A stretch of 44,877 nt of DNA from JAQVEB01 sp028698105 (lineage in GTDB: Bacteria > Bacteroidota > Bacteroidia > Bacteroidales > Dysgonomonadaceae). The first letter of the stretch is position 1. The number at the start of each line of letters is the position of its first letter. Where the stretch lies: NCBI GenBank assembly GCA_964293155.1, contig CAXYYA010000032.1:1-44877 (forward strand), in the 5' to 3' direction. The notes below the pieces were generated by a model, which had not been told where the DNA came from, searched no databases, and was given only the letters and a program-made list of their open reading frames with translations. This document shows, one piece after another, positions 39,302-44,877 of this stretch. A program made the translations under genes and the position numbers.

Positions 39302-40861
39302 TTAATATTGTGGTTCGGGGTTATCTGATGCGGCAAAAGGATTGAAAAAATAGATATTTTCAGCGCGATAAAGCGGGAGTTGCCGATCAAGCCGGTGGAG
39401 AAAATCGCCGTAATCTCTTTTTTCGCTCCAGGCAGCCTCAGCCAACGCACTCATGCGCGGAAAAGTGAGGTAATCCAATCGGGTTCCCGTTCCCACGGTT
39501 TCCGTCCATAAATTCGCCTGAATACCCAATATTTGATCTTGCCGCGCTTTACCAACAACCGCTTTTCCGGGGAATTCATACACGCCTTGCAAATCGCTGA
39601 AAGCACCAGCCCATCTCCGTCCGGTAACGTGCGTGGAATCTTGCACAAAATCGAAATAAAGCGGAATACGGGGGCAGAGGACTACGTTGTAATTCTTATC
39701 GAGCGCTTTTTTTAGCTGTTCCGGTTTGTCGTGCCGCCACCAAAAGATTATGGTTTTGTTGATGGGAAGTGAAATATCGGCCATTTCGTCCCACGCGAGA
39801 AACTTATTGTTCATGGCATATAACGAATCGGCCATCCGAACCATAAAATATTTCTCCACTTCGGCCAACGTACTCATTTTTTGTTTCTCCATCAGGGCTT
39901 TCACTCCGGGGTTGCTGTTCCATTGTTCGTTGCCGAAATGGACTTCGTCCCCTCCCAAATGGATCATTTCCGAAGGAAAAAGCACGTTCATCTCTTTCAG
40001 AATATCCGTTAGATATTGATACGTTTTTTCGTTACCGGGATCAAAGGTAAAATCGGGATACCGTTCCGATCCACCGCCGCTGAATTGCGGATAGGCGCGA
40101 TTGGCGGCTCGCGCATGCCCCGGCATGTCAATCTCGGGGATGATAGCGATCTTACGTTCAGCAGCGTAATTCACAATTTCGCTGATATCATCCTGTGTGT
40201 AATATGCCGCTTCGGCGTTGCGGTTGGTGTGGTTTCCGATGCCGCCGATATAGGCCAGTAAAGGATATTTCTTTATTTCGATGCGCCATCCGGGATCATC
40301 GGTTAAATGCCAGTGAAACCGGTTCAGTTTGTAAAACGCCATCCAATCCAACAACTGTTTCACTTTTTCTTTGCCGAAAAAGTGACGCGATTCGTCCAGC
40401 ATAAATCCACGCCAGGGATAAAGCGGATAATCTGCAATATTCCAGCACGATACGGAATTATCTTTCGATATCGAAACCAGTTGAAGCAAAGAAACAATGC
40501 CGTTAAAAATTCCGGCGTCGTCCATTGCAGAAATGGCTATTTTTCCGTGATCCATTTTCATCGCGTAGGCTCCTGCTGTTTTACTACCGGGGTCTTGCTT
40601 TTTGAGCACGATATCGGCTTTGGATTCATTATCCGCTAAGAAAACCGTTATATTTTTTACAACAAATAACTGTTTTTGAAGATATTGAGCTTCTTTTTCA
40701 AAAGAAGGATCGTTAACGCCGATGCTGAGGTTATCTTTCAGTTTAAACACCTCGTTCATCGGCTGAAACGATTTCGGTAACGGAATTATCGGCGGTGTGT
40801 TTTGTGTTAAACCGATAAGTGCAACCGAAAAAAACAGAAAAATTAAAAATAACTTACTCAT
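39302..40861 (-). CDS. Beta-N-acetylhexosaminidase (GH20), exported
   Basis: Cleaves terminal N-acetylglucosamine or N-acetylgalactosamine from glycans by substrate-assisted catalysis. The 519-residue protein has a signal peptide (1-19, ends IGLTQ), the GH20 N-terminal domain at about 23-145, and the catalytic barrel from YPWRGFMLDESRHFF on. The catalytic pair is Asp305-Glu306 in HLGGDEVHFGNEQW, with the substrate-binding NRFHWHLTDDPGWR and PEIDMPGHARAA. No sugar-binding module or SusCD pair is adjacent. Likely periplasmic. Confidence 0.93.
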   Translation of the reverse strand: MSKLFLIFLFFSVALIGLTQNTPPIIPLPKSFQPMNEVFKLKDNLSIGVNDPSFEKEAQYLQKQLFVVKNITVFLADNESKADIVLKKQDPGSKTAGAYAMKMDHGKIAISAMDDAGIFNGIVSLLQLVSISKDNSVSCWNIADYPLYPWRGFMLDESRHFFGKEKVKQLLDWMAFYKLNRFHWHLTDDPGWRIEIKKYPLLAYIGGIGNHTNRNAEAAYYTQDDISEIVNYAAERKIAIIPEIDMPGHARAANRAYPQFSGGGSERYPDFTFDPGNEKTYQYLTDILKEMNVLFPSEMIHLGGDEVHFGNEQWNSNPGVKALMEKQKMSTLAEVEKYFMVRMADSLYAMNNKFLAWDEMADISLPINKTIIFWWRHDKPEQLKKALDKNYNVVLCPRIPLYFDFVQDSTHVTGRRWAGAFSDLQGVYEFPGKAVVGKARQDQILGIQANLWTETVGTGTRLDYLTFPRMSALAEAAWSEKRDYGDFLHRLDRQLPLYRAENIYFFNPFAASDNPEPQY

Positions 40862-40901
40862 AATCTACATTTTATGATTATCCGCATAATATCCTACATC
40901 A

Positions 40902-41034
40902 ATTGCCACGTTCCTTTAGGGCGTGGTTTTTGAGATACAGAGTAGATAGGCTTTAGCCGAAATTTATACTATTATTGGGCTAAAGCCCGTAATTCTTAGA
41001 CATCATTATCCCACGACTTAAAAGTCGTGGCAAT
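40902..41034. repeat. GGCTTTAGCC / CCACGACTT hairpin repeat, copy 2
   Basis: The 133-base element has perfect terminal ATTGCCACG / CGTGGCAAT inverted ends, an internal AGGCTTTAGCCGAAATTTAT ... GGGCTAAAGCCC part, and the end hairpin CCACGACTT-AA-AAGTCGTGG (41011-41030). Compared with copy 1 at 2447-2532, the internal part is inverted while the CCACG hairpin keeps its orientation. Confidence 0.7.
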
Positions 41035-41078
41035 AGATAAAGCTCTTAGGACACTTTGCGGATGATCATTTTACATTT

Positions 41079-41432
41079 TTATTCGCAAATAATCACTTCA
41101 CTACGTTCAACTTCCCCATTCACCGGCGGATTCAACTTTGCCAGACGAATTTTAAGAAAAGTTATCTGCGGATACCGGTTCTTCACCTTTTCAAATATCC
41201 GATGAGCCACGTGTTCAATCAGTTTCGAAGGAATTTTCATTTCTTCATTCACCAAATCATACACATCGGCATAATTTATCGTGTCCTCCACATTATCGGT
41301 TTGGCATGCTTTGGTGATATCGGCATCCATCGTCACGCTCACCTCAAATTCATTTCCCAAAACCGTTTCCTGCGGAAAAACACCGTGATAGGCGTAGAAA
41401 CGCATATTTTTAAGCTCAATGGAAGTTTTCAT
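41079..41432 (-). CDS. folB: Dihydroneopterin aldolase
   Basis: Converts 7,8-dihydroneopterin to 6-hydroxymethyl-dihydropterin in folate synthesis. The 117-residue protein has the N-terminal segment YAYHGVFPQE with the substrate Glu22, TINYADVYDLV, and the catalytic Lys99 in KIRLAKLNPPV. Length and motifs are standard. It is divergent from the aminopeptidase P gene, with an 83-base spacer holding a symmetric pair of promoter boxes. Confidence 0.94.
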   Translation of the reverse strand: MKTSIELKNMRFYAYHGVFPQETVLGNEFEVSVTMDADITKACQTDNVEDTINYADVYDLVNEEMKIPSKLIEHVAHRIFEKVKNRYPQITFLKIRLAKLNPPVNGEVERSEVIICE

Positions 41433-41454
41433 TTATTTCGTTGTTTTTAACCCT

Positions 41455-41482
41455 CAAATGTAACATTTTTTCGTTACATTTG
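41455..41482. promoter_or_regulatory. Back-to-back -7 boxes for folB and the aminopeptidase gene
   Basis: A perfect 10-bp inverted repeat CAAATGTAAC / GTTACATTTG with an 8-base AT-rich loop. Each arm carries TACATTTG, an exact TAnnTTTG box: one on the minus strand facing folB (41455-41462) and one on the plus strand facing the aminopeptidase gene (41475-41482). Neither has a clear -33 TTTG. Confidence 0.6.
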
Positions 41483-41515
41483 TTACTTTAAAAAATCATT
41501 AAATACAAACTTATT

Positions 41516-43309
41516 ATGAAATCGAATCAGATTCCCGAAAGACTTTCGGCCATGCGGAAATTCATGGAAGCAAAAAAATTAGACGCGTTTATTATCCCCA
41601 GCACCGACCCGCACTTGAGCGAATATCCTCCCAAATCGTGGGAAAGCCGCAAATGGATCAGCGGATTCACCGGTTCGGCCGGAACAGCTGTGGTTACCAA
41701 AGATAAAGCCGGCGTATGGACAGATTCGCGCTATTTTTTGCAAGCCGGGGAACAGTTGGCGGGCACAGGATTCGACCTCTATAAAATGGGTGTTGCCGGC
41801 ACTCCCGATATGATTGACTGGATTGTGGAGCAAGTGGGAAAAGGCGGCAAAGTGGGCATTGACGGTTTGGTATATGCGGCAGCGGAAGCAAAAAAAATAA
41901 AACAAAAACTGGCAGCGAAAGAAATAAAACTGGAAACCAAATACGATCCGTTCAAAAAAATATGGAAAGACCAGCCGGAAGTACCTAAAAATGCCATTTT
42001 TACCCTGCCGGAAGAAATTTCGGGCGAATCCGCGAAAAGCAAGATCAAACGCATTGTTGAAGAGCTGAAGAAACACGATGCCGACGGCATCATTATCGCC
42101 ACGCTCGACGCCGTAGCATGGACATTCAACATTCGCGGCAACGATGTGGAATACAACCCCGTGGCGGTAGCCTACGGCTATATCTCGAAAAAAGAATCGG
42201 TTCTTTTTATTGACCCCGATAAATTGACCGACGAGGCAAAACAAGAGCTGAAATCGGAAGGTGTGAAATTGGCCGATTACGGAAAAATCTTCGATTACTT
42301 GAAGAAATTGCCGGCGAAGAGCACCGTTTGCGTTACTGGAAACAAAATAAATTACACCCTTCTGAAAGAACTTTCCTCAACCTGCAACGTGGTGGACGTT
42401 CCGTTTTCTCCCGTTGATTTGATGAAAAGCGTAAAAAACGAAACCGAACTCAAAGGTTTCCGCAACGCGATGGTGAAAGACGGCGTAGCACTTGTGAAAT
42501 TCTATCGCTGGATGGAAGAAGCGCTCCCCAACGGCGAAGTCACCGAACTCACGATTGCCGAAAAGTTGCGCGAATACCGTTCGCAGCAAGACAAGTACGT
42601 GGGCGAAAGCTTCGGAACCATTGCCGGCTACGCCGGCCACGGCGCCATCATCCACTACAGCGCAACCGAAGAATCCTGCTCAAAAGTGGAACAAAAGGGT
42701 TTGGTATTGATTGATTCCGGCGCGCAATATATTGACGGAACTACCGATATTACACGCACATGGGCCGTAGGCGAAACCACCGAACAAATGCGCGCGGATT
42801 ACACCAACGTACTGAAAGGACATATCGGCGTAGCGATGGCTATTTATCCCGAAGGAACCCGGGGTTCGCAACTCGATGTCTTAGCGCGCAAAGCGCTGTG
42901 GGACAACTGCCAAACTTACTGGCACGGCACGGGACACGGCATCGGGCACTTCCTAAACGTGCACGAAGGGCCGCAAAACATCCGGCTGGAAGAAAACCCA
43001 ACAACGTTGCAAATAGGAATGGTAACGTCTAACGAACCGGGCGTCTATCGCGCTGATGAGTACGGTATTCGCACGGAAAATCTTGTTGTTACGCAGGAAT
43101 ACAAAAAAACCGAGAATTTCGGTACATTCTATAACTTTGAAACCATCACGCTTTGCCATATTGATACCAAGCCTATCGAAAAAAGCCTGATGACCGATAA
43201 AGAAATCGAGTGGCTTAACAACTACCACCAAATGGTTTACGATAAACTTCAAATTCATCTGACGGATGAAGAGAAAGCGTGGTTGAAAGAAAAAACAAAA
43301 GAAATTTAA
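41516..43309 (+). CDS. Aminopeptidase P family protein (Xaa-Pro aminopeptidase, M24B)
   Basis: Removes N-terminal residues that precede proline. The 597-residue protein has the three-part layout of the long cytosolic form: two creatinase-like N-terminal domains (about 8-135 and 165-310) and the pita-bread catalytic domain. Metal-binding Asp400 and Asp411 lie in LIDSGAQYIDGTTDITRTW, His474 in HGTGHGIGH, and the later acidic ligands in SNEPGVYR and RTENLVV. There is no signal peptide. It stands alone after a promoter shared head-to-head with folB and may serve in using peptides as nutrients. Confidence 0.93.
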   Translation: MKSNQIPERLSAMRKFMEAKKLDAFIIPSTDPHLSEYPPKSWESRKWISGFTGSAGTAVVTKDKAGVWTDSRYFLQAGEQLAGTGFDLYKMGVAGTPDMIDWIVEQVGKGGKVGIDGLVYAAAEAKKIKQKLAAKEIKLETKYDPFKKIWKDQPEVPKNAIFTLPEEISGESAKSKIKRIVEELKKHDADGIIIATLDAVAWTFNIRGNDVEYNPVAVAYGYISKKESVLFIDPDKLTDEAKQELKSEGVKLADYGKIFDYLKKLPAKSTVCVTGNKINYTLLKELSSTCNVVDVPFSPVDLMKSVKNETELKGFRNAMVKDGVALVKFYRWMEEALPNGEVTELTIAEKLREYRSQQDKYVGESFGTIAGYAGHGAIIHYSATEESCSKVEQKGLVLIDSGAQYIDGTTDITRTWAVGETTEQMRADYTNVLKGHIGVAMAIYPEGTRGSQLDVLARKALWDNCQTYWHGTGHGIGHFLNVHEGPQNIRLEENPTTLQIGMVTSNEPGVYRADEYGIRTENLVVTQEYKKTENFGTFYNFETITLCHIDTKPIEKSLMTDKEIEWLNNYHQMVYDKLQIHLTDEEKAWLKEKTKEI

Positions 43310-43435
43310 ATGCGTTTCGTTTCGCGTTCTTTTCGTTGAACTATTGCATTGCCTCTGCGTAATTTGCTCCTTGCTAAATGTTCAATAATCAAACTTCACT
43401 CATAACTCGTATCCCGTAACCGGTAACAAGTAAAT

Positions 43436-43957
43436 ATGGCACTTATAAAATCAGTTCGTGGTTTCACACCCGAAATTGGCGAAAATACCTATCTGGCAGA
43501 TAATGCTACCGTTATCGGCGATGTAATTATCGGCCGCGATTGCAGCATCTGGTTCAACGCCGTGCTGCGCGGCGATGTAAACTCCATCCGCATCGGTAAC
43601 CGGGTAAACGTGCAGGACGGCACGGTTATTCACACGCTGTACCAAAAATCGGTTTCGATTTTGGGCGACGATGTATCCATCGGACACAACGTGGTGATCC
43701 ACGGCGCAGAAATAAAAAACGGCGCGCTTATCGGCATGGGCGCCATTGTGTTGGATCACGCCGTGATAGGCGAAGGCGCCATTATAGCCGCAGGCTCCGT
43801 AGTGCTCAGTGGCACGCAGGTTGAACCCGGGAGCATCTACGCAGGCGTTCCGGCAAAATTTGTAAAGAAAGTTGATCCTGAGCAATCGAAAGAAATGAAT
43901 CAGAAAATCGCCGCCAACTACCTGATGTATTCGGGGTGGTTTAAGGAAGAAAAATAA
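43436..43957 (+). CDS. Gamma-carbonic anhydrase family protein
   Basis: A 173-residue left-handed beta-helix protein. Hexapeptide repeats run from about residue 15 to 140. Three histidines placed as in zinc-binding gamma-carbonic anhydrases, His66 (DGTVIH), His84 (IGHNVV) and His89 (IHGAEI), are present, with spacings of 18 and 5 residues as in forms without the acidic loop. It may be active in bicarbonate/CO2 exchange or act in another acyl-transfer-like role; activity cannot be read from sequence. The C-terminal helix ends in YLMYSGWFKEEK. It lies 33 bases before the next gene. Confidence 0.9.
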   Translation: MALIKSVRGFTPEIGENTYLADNATVIGDVIIGRDCSIWFNAVLRGDVNSIRIGNRVNVQDGTVIHTLYQKSVSILGDDVSIGHNVVIHGAEIKNGALIGMGAIVLDHAVIGEGAIIAAGSVVLSGTQVEPGSIYAGVPAKFVKKVDPEQSKEMNQKIAANYLMYSGWFKEEK

Positions 43958-43990
43958 TTTAAAACCATTAAGAGATTAAGAAAATTAAAA

Positions 43991-44812
43991 ATGAAGCATT
44001 ATCTTAAATGTAACAATTGCGACCATCTGAACGAAATGAAATCGGGGTATGTGGTCTTATGTGTATCTTGTGGCAAAAAGATGGACAACAATTTTACCGA
44101 ATGGCAACGGCGAAATCCCGGAAAAAATTTCGATGACTATAAACTATCTGTAGGTATTACGGAAAACCAAATTCCGCCTGAAACTCCGAAAAAGAAAACC
44201 CTGAAATCGCGTTCGCTAAAAGAAAAAATTCTTATTGTGATTTTCACTGTACTTGCAGCCGCTATCGGTTCGATAATAGGACAAAAGACCATGCAATTTT
44301 TTCAACATAAAAAGAATGCCAAGACGGATATCTCAACACAACAATGGAACAAGAAAACCTATGGAACAAACGGCATTGTTATTGATACGCCTTGGGAACT
44401 TTCAAAAATGCCTGACCCTGCGGAAATGGGACAGTATAAGGATTATTTTGAGTCTTTTGAAATGTTTGAAAATTCTGACGATGAATCGGTCAAAGTTGTT
44501 TTATCTATAGCCAAATACAAACCCGAAGTTGCTTTTGATCTACAAGGCTCAGCAAACGGAACAATTTCGGGATTGAAAAATCAATCATCCGTAAGCAATT
44601 TCTTATACGATGAAGAGCCCTATTCTTTGGATTCAATCCCGGGATATAAACAAACCGGAACATTTGATTTAGATGGACAAAAAGTTGAATTTACTTCTTT
44701 TGGCTTTTTCATTCATCAAATTTTCCGATCGATTATAATTTCCGTTAAGAAAGATGATCCAACCGCACAAAAGGCAGCGAAACGGATTACAGAATCTATC
44801 GAATTAAAATAA
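43991..44812 (+). CDS. Zinc-ribbon membrane protein of unknown function
   Basis: A 273-residue protein. The N-terminus carries two CxxC pairs, CNNC at 7-10 and CVSC at 29-32, as in a zinc ribbon. A charged linker with PPETPKKKTLKSRSLKEK precedes one membrane segment at about 80-98 (IVIFTVLAAAIGSIIG). The remaining 170 residues are outside the membrane on the other side and beta-rich with no match I recognise (TYGTNGIVIDTPWELSKMPDP). The domain order suggests a cytoplasmic zinc ribbon anchored to a periplasmic domain. It follows the carbonic anhydrase gene on the same strand; a link is not evident. Confidence 0.7.
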   Translation: MKHYLKCNNCDHLNEMKSGYVVLCVSCGKKMDNNFTEWQRRNPGKNFDDYKLSVGITENQIPPETPKKKTLKSRSLKEKILIVIFTVLAAAIGSIIGQKTMQFFQHKKNAKTDISTQQWNKKTYGTNGIVIDTPWELSKMPDPAEMGQYKDYFESFEMFENSDDESVKVVLSIAKYKPEVAFDLQGSANGTISGLKNQSSVSNFLYDEEPYSLDSIPGYKQTGTFDLDGQKVEFTSFGFFIHQIFRSIIISVKKDDPTAQKAAKRITESIELK

Positions 44813-44823
44813 TATTGATACAC

Positions 44824-44877
44824 ATGAACAAAATCATCACCCTCACCGTAAATCCGGCAGTAGATAAAAACTCCACG
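44824..44877 (+). CDS. PfkB-family sugar kinase (1-phosphofructokinase type), N-terminal fragment
   Basis: The first 18 codons of a gene cut by the window end. ITLTVNPAVDKNST is the N-terminal signature of 1-phosphofructokinase/tagatose-6-phosphate kinase-type members of the PfkB family. Substrate and length cannot be told from the fragment. Confidence 0.65.
   Translation, partial: MNKIITLTVNPAVDKNST

Noticed and set aside
1..44877. Scan for CRISPR arrays, tRNA/rRNA genes, prophage and integrase genes.
   Set aside because: No regularly spaced repeats, cloverleaf-forming sequences, or phage or integrase proteins were recognised; this was by eye and short RNA genes could be missed.

Overview
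The window reads as a chromosomal segment of a Bacteroidota bacterium, most likely of the order Bacteroidales and perhaps near Dysgonomonadaceae. The rank below order is a guess. The evidence is a secreted protease with a type IX secretion C-terminal domain, TAnnTTTG-type -7 promoter boxes, almost no Shine-Dalgarno sequences, the parA-parB-DUF5683-mltD order, the lptB-ruvX-def order, and an arginine pathway built around a succinylornithine-type transcarbamylase. No tRNA, rRNA, CRISPR array or intact insertion sequence was seen.

Layout. 1-2.6 kb: secreted serine protease and a hairpin-rich repeat. 2.6-6.7 kb, minus strand: parA, parB, a DUF5683 membrane protein and mltD. 7.1-11.0 kb: three-gene biotin-dependent acyl-CoA carboxylase. 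11.1-12.2 kb: ECF sigma factor with a four-helix membrane partner. 12.3-13.7 kb, minus: KamA-family radical SAM aminomutase. 13.9-23.5 kb: a long arginine operon in the order GNAT, argG, argC, argD, argF', argB, argE, higB, higA, argH. 23.5-25.8 kb, minus: outer-membrane beta-barrel receptor. 26.0-29.3 kb: pta, an unusual 3-hydroxyacyl-CoA dehydrogenase homologue, and ackA, followed by a MITE-like element. 29.4-33.1 kb, minus: a tight five-gene operon of a DUF2589 protein, two unknown proteins, a cytoplasmic subtilase and a small I9-like inhibitor. 33.4-34.5 kb, minus: rpsF-rpsR-rplI. 34.7-37.3 kb: zwf and pgl. 37.3-39.2 kb, minus: lptB-ruvX-def. 39.3-41.4 kb, minus: GH20 hexosaminidase and folB. 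41.5-44.9 kb: aminopeptidase P, gamma-carbonic anhydrase, a zinc-ribbon membrane protein and the first codons of a PfkB-family sugar kinase.

How the genes work together. The arginine block encodes glutamate to arginine through N-acylated (probably N-succinylated) intermediates. Its gene junctions are packed with two families of palindromic repeats. One family is translated in frame as the N-terminus of ArgD, ArgB and ArgE. A 22-codon leader ORF with tandem Arg codons precedes the first gene, and a HigBA module with its own promoter sits between argE and argH. Pta and AckA form the acetyl-CoA to acetate/ATP route, and the gene between them encodes a dehydrogenase homologue lacking the usual catalytic histidine. 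zwf and pgl supply the oxidative pentose phosphate entry.

The best candidates for undescribed biology are the DUF2589/subtilase/I9 operon, the translated palindromic repeats of the arg operon, the possible Arg leader peptide, and the strong Shine-Dalgarno sequences in front of rpsR and rplI in an otherwise SD-poor genome.
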